In this document: one piece after another, positions 23,796-31,319 of the stretch
Layout of the letters: the number at the start of each line of letters is the position of its first letter
Numbering within the stretch: the stretch's first letter is position 1
Assembly (NCBI RefSeq): GCF_900323885.1
Contig: NZ_OOHJ01000008.1
Coordinates: forward strand, 301,586-365,585
Source: [Actinomadura] parvosata subsp. kistnae
GTDB taxonomy: Bacteria > Actinomycetota > Actinomycetes > Streptosporangiales > Streptosporangiaceae
Length of the DNA stretch: 64,000 nt
Direction: 5' to 3'
Translations under genes and position numbers: made by a program
The notes under the pieces: model-generated
What the model was told of the DNA's origin: nothing
The model's input: the letters and a program-made list of their open reading frames with translations, nothing else
Databases searched by the model: none

Positions 23796-26036
23796 TCACC
23801 GGCCGGTGTGCCGGACGGCCTCGTACGCGTGCCCGGCGGGGCGTCCGTCGGCCAGGTCGCCGCAGCGGTCGCCGCCCTTGACCGTGTTCGGCACGCCGAG
23901 GTCGGCGGGGCGGACGCCCTGGCAGGCGAGCGCGCCCTTGACCGTGCTGCCCGTCAGGACCGCCGTACCACCGCCGCCGGTGAGCAGGGCGGCGCCGCGC
24001 AGGTCCGCGCCGGCGATCGTGAGCGTGGCGGCCCCGTGCACGGCGAGCGCGCCGTCCACGCGGGCGCCGAGCAGGTGCACCTCGGCGGGCCGGTCGGCGG
24101 TGACCGCGCCGGTGATCCGGCCGCCCTTGACGACCAGCGACGCGCCCGGCCTGACCGTGACCACGCCCGTGACCTGGGCGCCGTCGAGGCAGGTGACGCC
24201 GCCGGTGACGGTGAGCGGCCCGCGGTGGGTGCCGGTGACGGTGCTGGTGCAGGCGGGCGGCGGGGCGATGGTGGTGACGGTGAAGCTCCTGGCCTTGCCG
24301 TAGTTGCCGGCCGCGTCGATGGAGCGGTACTCGACGACGTGCCTGCCGCGCGGCAGCTTCCCGTACACGAGGGAGTCGATCACCGTGCCCTGCTCGGAGA
24401 ACGTCCACGGCAGCTCCGAGGAGGTGGGCCAGCCGAAGTAGTTGAACCAGCCGTCGCCGTCCACCCGCGACTCCGAGACCACGTGGCCGTCGCGGTCGTC
24501 GGTGCCGGTGAGGCGCATGGTGAAGGGGCCGTTGTAGACGTAGGTGTCACCGGAGCGGGCCAGGGGTTTCGACAGCTCGTACGCCGTGGACGGCGTGGCG
24601 GCGTCGACCGCCCAGGTGAGCGTGCGGCCGCCGAGGGTGGCGGTGAGCGGGCCCGATCCGGCGTCCAGCGCGCCGAGGTCCAGGTCGGTGCCGTGGTAGG
24701 TGCGGCCGTTCAGGGTCCAGGTGACGTCGGGGACGGTCGCGGCCGGGTGGGTGGTCTCGACGTACACGACGTCGTCGCGCCCGACGGGCCGGTCGGTGGG
24801 GGTGGCGGAGACGATCTCGGGCTGGAGGCCGTCCGGCGGGGTGGTGATCGCGGTGTCCACGGTCCAGGTGCGGGTCCTGGTCATGGCGGCCCTGACGGCC
24901 GGGTCCCGGACGAACTCCGTCGGGTCGGAGACGGTCGCGGTGACCGTGTGCGTGCCGGGGGCGAGGCCGAGCGTCCGCAGGTCGAGGGAGTCGCGGTCGC
25001 CGGGCAGGTCCTTGCCGTCCACGGACCAGGTGGTCACGAGCGAGTGGCCGACGGGGCGCATGGGCTCGACCCAGAGCACGCGGTCGGCGCCGACGGGCCC
25101 GTCCGCGGGCGTGGCGTCCTGGACGAGCATGGTCTTGGCGGTGATGCGCTGCGTCATGACCTCGCGGCTCACCTGGTCGAAGTAGTAGCCGAGGGTCTTC
25201 ATCATCGAGTGGGCGCTGGGCCGCCACACGCCGGTCGTGTAGTAGAGGCCGCCCTCGTAACGGCCGATCCGGCCGCCCGACTCGCTGGGCTCCCCCAGCC
25301 AGCGCCACCACTTCCCGCGCTGGTCGAGCATCTCCCGCTCGGTCAGCAGCGTGTGGTGGGCGCTGGCCGGCTCGCCGCCGGTGTACGCGCCGCCGGGGAC
25401 GCCGCGCTGGTAGTAGTCGTACTCGTCCTGGAGGCCGCCCAGGGAGTGGCCCAGCTCGTGCGGGCTGATCAGGGCGGACATGCTGTTGCTGCCGGAGGCG
25501 GTCGCGTACGAGCCGCCGGCGCCGCCGTACGTGCCGCTGTTGGCCAGGGCGAGGATCTGCCGGTTGCCGGAGGTGGTGCCGGTGACCAGGTCGGCGTAGC
25601 GGGTGGCGGCGGCGTTGTCCATGGTGATCAGGCGCTGCACGCTGGCCGGGTTGCAGCGGCCCCAGAAGCCCATGCTGAGCGGCGTCGTACGGCGGGGCGC
25701 GTCGAGCCCCGGGTCGCAGCTGATGCCGGACTCGCCGGAGACGATGTCGACGCGGTAGACGTTGATGTAGTTGCGGTAGGACTTGAACGGCTCGATCGAC
25801 CACATCACGTTGAGGTGCCGGTCGGCGTCGGCCCTGAACCTGGCCTGCTCGGCCTCGGTGTAGCCGTCGCCGAGGATGACCAGGTTGAACCTCTTGGCCG
25901 GGGCGCCCGTGACCTGCACGGGCACGACCGTCGCGGAGCCCGGCGCGGCGGTCCCGCTCGAAGTGGCCGCGGCGGGTGCCGCTGGGGAGACGCATAACAG
26001 GGCGGTGGCCAGGGTCAGGGCGGCGAAGATACGCAT
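23796..26036 (-). CDS. Secreted zinc metallopeptidase, IgA-peptidase M64-like
   Basis: 746 residues with a signal peptide (MRIFAALTLATALLCVSPAA). The M64-type catalytic domain covers about residues 40-330: NLVILGDGYTEAEQARFRAD, then the zinc site PHELGHSLGGLQDEYD (His193, Glu194, His197, Asp204). Two or more immunoglobulin-like modules follow (VSATPTDRPVGRDDVVYVET, YRSIDAAGNYGKARSF). The C-terminal 110 residues are hydrophobic beta-repeats (VTGVVTVRPGASLVVKGG), suggestive of a short beta-helix. It is expected to be secreted and to cleave proteins or act on the cell surface. It is monocistronic and converges on the phosphotransferase gene. The start ATG 26036 gives the clean signal peptide. 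Confidence 0.88.
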   Translation of the reverse strand: MRIFAALTLATALLCVSPAAPAAATSSGTAAPGSATVVPVQVTGAPAKRFNLVILGDGYTEAEQARFRADADRHLNVMWSIEPFKSYRNYINVYRVDIVSGESGISCDPGLDAPRRTTPLSMGFWGRCNPASVQRLITMDNAAATRYADLVTGTTSGNRQILALANSGTYGGAGGSYATASGSNSMSALISPHELGHSLGGLQDEYDYYQRGVPGGAYTGGEPASAHHTLLTEREMLDQRGKWWRWLGEPSESGGRIGRYEGGLYYTTGVWRPSAHSMMKTLGYYFDQVSREVMTQRITAKTMLVQDATPADGPVGADRVLWVEPMRPVGHSLVTTWSVDGKDLPGDRDSLDLRTLGLAPGTHTVTATVSDPTEFVRDPAVRAAMTRTRTWTVDTAITTPPDGLQPEIVSATPTDRPVGRDDVVYVETTHPAATVPDVTWTLNGRTYHGTDLDLGALDAGSGPLTATLGGRTLTWAVDAATPSTAYELSKPLARSGDTYVYNGPFTMRLTGTDDRDGHVVSESRVDGDGWFNYFGWPTSSELPWTFSEQGTVIDSLVYGKLPRGRHVVEYRSIDAAGNYGKARSFTVTTIAPPPACTSTVTGTHRGPLTVTGGVTCLDGAQVTGVVTVRPGASLVVKGGRITGAVTADRPAEVHLLGARVDGALAVHGAATLTIAGADLRGAALLTGGGGTAVLTGSTVKGALACQGVRPADLGVPNTVKGGDRCGDLADGRPAGHAYEAVRHTGR

Positions 26037-26083
26037 GATCGAAACTATCGGCCCGCCGGGGCCGCCCGTCCATCCCGGTTCGA

Positions 26084-26962
26084 TCACGCCTTGGGCAGCT
26101 CGGCCAGCATGATGGGCGTCGTGGTGGGCCGCTCGGAGCCGCCGGCGGGCTCGACGGTGAGCGCCACGCGCCCGTCGCGGTCCAGCGGGGCCAGGAGCAT
26201 GGGGTGGCTCACCCCGTCCTGCCGCCGGTCGAGCAGGCCGGCCGGGCGCGGGCCGCCGGGGCCCATCAGCCACAGCTCGTAGCCCTGGGAGTCGGGCAGC
26301 TCGGGCAGGCCGGACGAGGTGAACACCATGCGCCCCATGTCGCGGGAGATCACCACCGTGCCGGTGCCGCCGGTCGTGACGGGGCGGCGCATGGTCTTGG
26401 CGTCGGGGGCGGCCAGCACCGCGACCAGCTCCTCGTTCCGGCTGGTCAGCTCGCTGAGGTCGTGGCGGGCGTCGAGGGCGACGACGCCGAGCGCGACGGC
26501 CGCGGCGGCGGCGACGGCGGTCAGCGCCGCCATCGCCCTGGCGCGCCGGCGCGGCAGCGGCACCACCTGGCCGCCGTCGGCCGTCACGGGGATCGCCGCC
26601 GCCATGCGGTAGGGGTTCCGGGCGGGCGACAGGGCCTCACCAGGCGGGAAGGCGTCGCCGGGCGGGTGGGCGCCGACGGTGGGAGGGCGTCGCCAGACGG
26701 TCGGGCTGTCGTCGCGTACCGGCTCGGGAGGGTCCTCGAAGCCGCGCGAGCGGGCGGCGGCGTCGAGCAGGCGGCGGCGCAGCCGGGCGGGGGGCCGCTC
26801 GGCGACCGCTTCCGCCAGCCGCGCGGCCGTCTCGCGCAGGTGGCGCACCTCGTCCGCGCACGGCCCGCACGCGTGCAGGTGCTCCTCGAACAGCACCCAC
26901 TCGGCGTACGGCAGTGCGTGCACGGCGTAGGCGCCAGAGAGGGTGTGGAGTTCGTCCTTCAT
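26084..26962 (-). CDS. RskA-like anti-sigma factor without an adjacent sigma gene
   Basis: 292 residues. ATG 26962 has GGGAG 5 bp upstream; GTG 26968 lacks space for a ribosome site. The N-terminal anti-sigma domain carries a zinc-binding motif HLHACGPC (HxxxCxxC, about residues 30-37). One membrane helix lies near residues 140-165 (AMAALTAVAAAAAVALGVVA). The C-terminal extracytoplasmic RskA domain reads VVISRDMGRMVFTSSGLPEL, then GYELWLMGPGGPRPAG. Such proteins hold an ECF sigma factor at the membrane until proteolysis. The usual sigK-type partner is not next to it: its neighbours are a metallopeptidase and an FAD enzyme. The partner must be encoded elsewhere or lost. Confidence 0.88.
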   Translation of the reverse strand: MKDELHTLSGAYAVHALPYAEWVLFEEHLHACGPCADEVRHLRETAARLAEAVAERPPARLRRRLLDAAARSRGFEDPPEPVRDDSPTVWRRPPTVGAHPPGDAFPPGEALSPARNPYRMAAAIPVTADGGQVVPLPRRRARAMAALTAVAAAAAVALGVVALDARHDLSELTSRNEELVAVLAAPDAKTMRRPVTTGGTGTVVISRDMGRMVFTSSGLPELPDSQGYELWLMGPGGPRPAGLLDRRQDGVSHPMLLAPLDRDGRVALTVEPAGGSERPTTTPIMLAELPKA

Positions 26963-27083
26963 GTCCACTCCCTGTGTGTGAGAGGCGGCTCACTGCATGT
27001 ACTTCGGTGGCTGCGGCACGCCGGATGGCCTTGGGCCTTGCTCATTTCGCGGGAGATGACACAATCTCATTGGGTGATGAATT

Positions 27084-28280
27084 ATGGGATGCGTGATCGC
27101 GGGCGGCGGGCCCGCCGGAGCGATGCTGGCCCTGCTGCTGGCCAGGTCGGGCGTCGAGGTGACGCTGCTGGAGAAGCACGGCGACTTCCTGCGCGACTTC
27201 CGGGGTGACACCATCCACCCCTCGACGCTGCAGGTGCTCGACGAGCTCGGGCTGGTGCGGGAGTTCCTGAAGCTGCCGCACCGCAAGGCGTACGATCTCA
27301 ACCTGGTCACCGACGGCGGCGACGTGCGGATCGCGACGCTGCGCCGGCTGCCCGGCGCCTACCGGTACATCGCGTTCGTGCCGCAGTGGGATTTCCTCGA
27401 CCTCATCACGTCGGCCGCCGGGCGTTATCCCGGGTTCCGGCTGCTGATGAACGCCGAGGCGTACGACCTCATCCGCGAGGGCGGGGCGGTGCGCGGCCTG
27501 CGCTACCGTGACCCGTCCGGCGAGCACGAGATCAGGGCGGCCCTGACGGTCGCCGCCGACGGGCGGCACTCGGTGCTGCGCGGGCGGGCCGGCCTCGTGC
27601 CGCGCGACCTCGGCGCGCCCATGGACGTGGTGTGGTTCAGGCTGCCCCGCGAGGCCGGCGACCGCGACGACACGTTCCTGCGGATCTCGCCGGGCCACAT
27701 GATGGTCGCGATCAACAGGGAGAGCTACTGGCAGCTCGCCTACCTCATCCTCAAGGGCGGCTACGACGAGATGGCCGCCCGGGGCATCGACGCGCTGCGC
27801 CGCCCGGTGGCGACGCTGCTGCCGTGGCTGACCGACCGGCTCCAGGGGCTCGGCTCGTACGACGACGTCAGCGTGCTCACCGTCACGATCAACCGGCTGC
27901 GCCGCTGGCACCGGCCCGGTTTCCTGTGCGTCGGGGACGCCGCGCACGCCATGTCGCCGGTGTTCGGGGTGGGCATCAACCTCGCCGTCCAGGACGCCGT
28001 GGCCGCCGCCAACCTGCTGGCCGCGCCGCTGCGGGCCGGGGCGCCGATCCCGGAGGCGACGCTGCACCGGCTGCAACGCCGCCGCATGCCGCCGACCGTG
28101 GTCACGCAGACGGCCCAGCGGGTGGTGCAGAGCCTGGTCATCGGCCCGGCGCTGCGGCGGCGGATCGACCCGTCGCGGCTGCCCCGCGACCTGACGAGGA
28201 TCCCGCTGCTCAACCGGGTGGCGCCGCGTTTCGTCGGCCACGGCGTACGGCCCGAGCACGTGACCGTAAAGGAACTTTGA
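27084..28280 (+). CDS. FAD-dependent aromatic-type monooxygenase (PHBH/PheA fold)
   Basis: 398 residues. It has the Rossmann FAD-binding GGGPAGAMLALLLARSG at the N-terminus, a DG motif in VAADGRHSVLRGRAGL and the second FAD motif CVGDAAHAMSPVFGVGINLA. This combination marks class A flavoprotein hydroxylases that use NAD(P)H and O2 on aromatic or polyketide substrates. Middle residues GDTIHPSTLQVLDELG are also typical. Start ATG 27084; the N-terminus is short but keeps the nucleotide-binding loop. It is cytoplasmic. It precedes the DAHP synthase gene by 91 bp on the same strand, but a shared pathway is not established. Confidence 0.9.
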   Translation: MGCVIAGGGPAGAMLALLLARSGVEVTLLEKHGDFLRDFRGDTIHPSTLQVLDELGLVREFLKLPHRKAYDLNLVTDGGDVRIATLRRLPGAYRYIAFVPQWDFLDLITSAAGRYPGFRLLMNAEAYDLIREGGAVRGLRYRDPSGEHEIRAALTVAADGRHSVLRGRAGLVPRDLGAPMDVVWFRLPREAGDRDDTFLRISPGHMMVAINRESYWQLAYLILKGGYDEMAARGIDALRRPVATLLPWLTDRLQGLGSYDDVSVLTVTINRLRRWHRPGFLCVGDAAHAMSPVFGVGINLAVQDAVAAANLLAAPLRAGAPIPEATLHRLQRRRMPPTVVTQTAQRVVQSLVIGPALRRRIDPSRLPRDLTRIPLLNRVAPRFVGHGVRPEHVTVKEL

Positions 28281-28371
28281 CCCGTCCGAGATTCGTCTGC
28301 GTATAACCGCATTCTCACAACGTGGACAAGGGGGTCGGTGGGGCCGAGCCAGTGGAATACCCTCGTATCTC

Positions 28372-29709
28372 GTGAGCAGCAATCTAGTGGATCTCGATTC
28401 CTGGCGAGCCCTCCCCGCGGCGCAGCAGCCCGACTGGCCGGACCGCGGCGAGCTCGACAAGGTTGTCGCCGAGCTCGGCAGCCTCCCCCCGCTGGTGTTC
28501 GCCGGCGAGTGCGACCAGCTCAAGGAGCAACTGGCCGCGGTCGCCCGCGGCGAGGCGTTCGTCCTGCAAGGCGGTGACTGCGCCGAGACCTTCGCCGGCG
28601 CGACGGCCGACAACGTGCGCCAAAAGCTGAAGACGTTGCTCCAGATGGCCATCGTGCTGACGTACGCGGGCCGGGTGCCGGTGGTGAAGATCGGCCGGGT
28701 GGCCGGCCAGTTCGCCAAGCCGCGCTCCAAGGGCACCGAGGTGCGGGGCGGCGTCGAGCTGCCCGCCTACCGGGGCGACATGGTCAACGGTTTCGACTTC
28801 ACCGCCGAGGCGCGCAGGCCCGACCCGTGGCGGCTGCTCAAGGCGTACCATTCCTCGGCCGTGACGCTCAACTTGGCGCGCGCGTTCACCAAGGGCGGTT
28901 ACGCCGACCTGCGGCAGGTGCACGCGTGGAACCAGGACTTCGTGGCCGAGTCGCCCGCCGGGCGCCGCTACGAGCAGCTGGCCAGGGAGATCGACCAGGC
29001 GCTGGCGTTCATGCGGGCGTGCGGGGCCGACCCCGAGGAGTTCCATACGGTCGAGTTCTACTCCTCGCACGAGGCGCTCATCCTCGACTACGACCGGGCG
29101 CTCACGCGCATCGACTCGCGTACGGGGCTGCCGTACGACGTGTCGGCGCACATGGTCTGGATCGGCGAGCGCACCCGCCAGCTCGACGGCGCGCACGTCG
29201 ACTTCTTCTCGAGGATCCGCAACCCGATCGGCGTCAAGCTGGGCCCGACGACCACGCCCGACGAGGCGCTGGCGCTGATCGACAAGCTCAACCCCGCCAA
29301 CGAGGCGGGCCGGCTCACGTTCATCACCCGGATGGGCGCCTCCAAGATCCGCGAGCACCTGCCCGCGCTGGTCAAGGAGGTCACGGCGACCGGGGCCAAG
29401 GTGGCCTGGATCTGCGACCCGATGCACGGCAACACGTTCGAGGCGCCGAGCGGGCACAAGACGCGGCACCTCGACGACGTGCTCGACGAGGTGGCGGGCT
29501 TCTTCGAGGTGCACCGTTCGCTGGGCACGCACCCGGGCGGGATCCACATCGAGTTCACCGGCGACGACGTCACCGAGTGCGTGGGCGGCGGGTTCGAGAT
29601 CGCCGAGACCGACCTGGCCACCCGCTACGAGACGGCGTGCGACCCCCGGCTCAACCGGGGCCAGTCGCTCGATCTGGCCTTCCGGGTGGCGGAGCTCTAC
29701 CGCGGCTGA
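28372..29709 (+). CDS. aroF: 3-deoxy-7-phosphoheptulonate (DAHP) synthase, class II
   Basis: 445 residues from GTG 28372. It shows plant/actinobacterial class II signatures: FVLQGGDCAETFAGA, VVKIGRVAGQFAKPRS, KGTEVRGGVELPAYRGDMVN, WICDPMHGNTF and GIHIEFTGDDVTECVGGG. It condenses phosphoenolpyruvate and erythrose 4-phosphate in the first step of the shikimate pathway and needs a divalent metal. The Cys in GGDCAE and His in DPMHGN are metal ligands in this class. The length is normal. A strong hairpin 18 bp after the stop suggests it is transcribed alone. The gene symbol is by family; aroG or aroH are also used. Confidence 0.95.
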   Translation: MSSNLVDLDSWRALPAAQQPDWPDRGELDKVVAELGSLPPLVFAGECDQLKEQLAAVARGEAFVLQGGDCAETFAGATADNVRQKLKTLLQMAIVLTYAGRVPVVKIGRVAGQFAKPRSKGTEVRGGVELPAYRGDMVNGFDFTAEARRPDPWRLLKAYHSSAVTLNLARAFTKGGYADLRQVHAWNQDFVAESPAGRRYEQLAREIDQALAFMRACGADPEEFHTVEFYSSHEALILDYDRALTRIDSRTGLPYDVSAHMVWIGERTRQLDGAHVDFFSRIRNPIGVKLGPTTTPDEALALIDKLNPANEAGRLTFITRMGASKIREHLPALVKEVTATGAKVAWICDPMHGNTFEAPSGHKTRHLDDVLDEVAGFFEVHRSLGTHPGGIHIEFTGDDVTECVGGGFEIAETDLATRYETACDPRLNRGQSLDLAFRVAELYRG

Positions 29710-29726
29710 TCACTCACTCGTGGGCG

Positions 29727-29752
29727 CGCGGGCCGGGGAACTCCGGCCCGCG
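29727..29752 (+). terminator. Hairpin terminator after DAHP synthase
   Basis: A perfect 10-bp GC stem CGCGGGCCGG / CCGGCCCGCG with a 6-nt loop lies 18 bp after the stop. It lacks a U-tract, as is usual in high-GC actinomycetes. Confidence 0.75.
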
Positions 29753-29846
29753 TCGGCCTCGTCACGGCCTGTTCGAGTGATTTACCTCTCATTAAGCCGC
29801 TGTGCCGATTTAACGATATACGCGGAGCTTCCGGAGCTATGATCAC

Positions 29847-29870
29847 CCCGAAAAGAGCCCATTTTTCGGG
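29847..29870 (+). promoter_or_regulatory. Hairpin that could mask the methyltransferase ribosome-binding site
   Basis: A perfect 8-bp inverted repeat CCCGAAAA / TTTTCGGG with an 8-nt loop. The right arm's GGG is the first part of the Shine-Dalgarno GGGAG (29868-29872) of the gene starting at 29879. Folding of the leader would hide the ribosome site. Confidence 0.55.
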
Positions 29871-29878
29871 AGAATAAC

Positions 29879-30646
29879 GTGGACAGTGCTCCGGAGGGAG
29901 TCGACCCCAACGTCCCCAACGTCGCGCGTATGTACGACTACTACCTCGACGGCAAGGACAACTTCGCCGCCGACCGGGCGGCGGCGGAGCAGATCCTCAA
30001 GAACTTCCCCGATACCAAGGTGGGGGCCCGCGCCAACCGCGCCTTCCTGCGCCGCGCCGTCCGGTACGTCGTGGACCAGGGCGTCCGCCAGATCGTCGAC
30101 CTCGGCGCCGGCCTGCCCACGCAGGGCAACACGCACGAGATCGCCCCCGAGGCCCGCGTCGTCTACGTCGACTACGACTCCGTGGTGTGCGTGCACGGCC
30201 GGGCGCTGCTGGCCAGGAAGGACAACGTCGACTTCCTCCAGGCCGACGTGCGCGAGCCGGACGCGCTGCTCGACAAGCTGGGCGGCCTGGTGGACTTCGA
30301 GCAGCCGGTGGCGTTCCTGGCGCTGGCGATCCTGCACTTCATCCCCGACGAGAGCGCCTACGACGTGGTGGCCAAGCTGCGCAAGGTCAGCGTGCCCGGC
30401 AGCCACCTGGTCATCAGCCACGCCGTGGACTCGACGCCGGACGCGACCCCGCAGGCCCTGGAGATCTACAAGAAGGCGACGGCCTCGCTGAACCTGCGCA
30501 CCCGCGAGGAGATCCTGCGCTTCTTCGAGGGGTACGAGCTGGCCGAGCCGGGGCTGACGTACCCGAACGGCTGGCGCCCCGACGACCCGACGGCGCCGGG
30601 CAACGGCATCAACTTCGGGTACGTGGGCGTCGGCCGCAAGCTCTGA
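29879..30646 (+). CDS. SAM-dependent methyltransferase, DUF574 (SCO-type) family
   Basis: 255 residues from GTG 29879 with GGGAG at 6 bp. It shows the hallmark opening VPNVARMYDYYLDGKDNFAADR and the SAM-binding loop QIVDLGAGLPTQGNTHEIAP, then YVDYDSVVCVHGRALL, and FLALAILHFIPDE. This family is greatly expanded in Streptomyces and Streptosporangiaceae and rare elsewhere, which supports the taxonomic guess. Substrates are unknown. It is cytoplasmic. Translation may be modulated by the leader hairpin at 29847-29870. Confidence 0.92.
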   Translation: MDSAPEGVDPNVPNVARMYDYYLDGKDNFAADRAAAEQILKNFPDTKVGARANRAFLRRAVRYVVDQGVRQIVDLGAGLPTQGNTHEIAPEARVVYVDYDSVVCVHGRALLARKDNVDFLQADVREPDALLDKLGGLVDFEQPVAFLALAILHFIPDESAYDVVAKLRKVSVPGSHLVISHAVDSTPDATPQALEIYKKATASLNLRTREEILRFFEGYELAEPGLTYPNGWRPDDPTAPGNGINFGYVGVGRKL

Positions 30647-30677
30647 GGCCGCCCATGACGAAAAGGCCGCACATGAC

Positions 30678-30703
30678 AAACCCCGCCTGCTCGGGCGGGG
30701 TTT
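30678..30703. terminator. Bidirectional terminator between methyltransferase and thioredoxin
   Basis: A perfect 10-bp stem AAACCCCGCC / GGCGGGGTTT with a 6-nt loop lies between convergent genes. It gives a T-run on + and an A-run (U on the - transcript), so it can stop transcription from both sides. Confidence 0.9.
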
Positions 30704-30724
30704 CGTCGTTTCAGCGGCCGGGCG

Positions 30725-31099
30725 TCAGTTTTGCTGGGCCTTCTTGAGCTCCTCGCTGAGCTCGGCCCTGATGGCGTCCATGTCGAGCGCCTTGACCTGG
30801 CTGATCAGGTCTTCCAGCGCGGGCGCGGGGATGGCGCCGGCCTGGGCGAAGACCACGATGCCGTCGCGGATGGCCATCAGCGTGGGGATCGAGGTGATCT
30901 CGAAGCCCTGCGCGAGCCCCTGCTCCGCGTCGGTGTCGATCTTGCCGAAGGTGATGTCGTCGTGCTTGTCCGACGCCTGCTCGAAGATCGGCCCGAACTT
31001 CTTGCACGGCGGGCACCACTCGGCCCAGAAGTCGAGCAGCACGATCCCCTTGTCGGCGATGTCGTTGAAGTTCTTCTCTGTTACTTCGATGGTCGCCAC
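30725..31099 (-). CDS. Thioredoxin-family protein with WCPPC active site
   Basis: 124 residues from GTG 31099, preceded by GAGGAG at about 6 bp. The fold is complete: VLLDFWAEWCPPCKKFGPIF with redox Cys29 and Cys32, cis-proline SIPTLMAIRDG and a terminal helix. Classic bacterial thioredoxins have WCGPC; Pro replaces Gly here, which normally shifts redox potential and partner choice. No signal peptide, so it is a cytoplasmic disulfide reductant, probably a thioredoxin or a thioredoxin-like specialist. No thioredoxin reductase gene is nearby. It converges on the methyltransferase gene across a shared terminator. Confidence 0.9.
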   Translation of the reverse strand: MATIEVTEKNFNDIADKGIVLLDFWAEWCPPCKKFGPIFEQASDKHDDITFGKIDTDAEQGLAQGFEITSIPTLMAIRDGIVVFAQAGAIPAPALEDLISQVKALDMDAIRAELSEELKKAQQN

Positions 31100-31319
31100 A
31101 AGTGGCTCCTCGCTCGTTGTCGCTTGCAGTGCAACCGTCTCAACCACGTACCCATCACCAGCATTCCATGCCCGGCGGGCCCGCGGGACCCTCGTGCGCG
31201 GGCCCTGCGGGCACTTCGCGGACGATCGGGAGATTTTAGACCGCATATATCAGCACAAATGTGGATAGACCATAAAATTGTCGATCCTTGACCCGGGCCG
31301 CGGCGGGTATCACCCATGC

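Noticed and set aside
23073..25997. 974-codon + strand frame opposite the metallopeptidase
   Set aside because: A GC-driven shadow: Gly/Ala/Arg/Val-rich, no motif, no start signal. The opposite strand has an intact signal peptide and zinc site.
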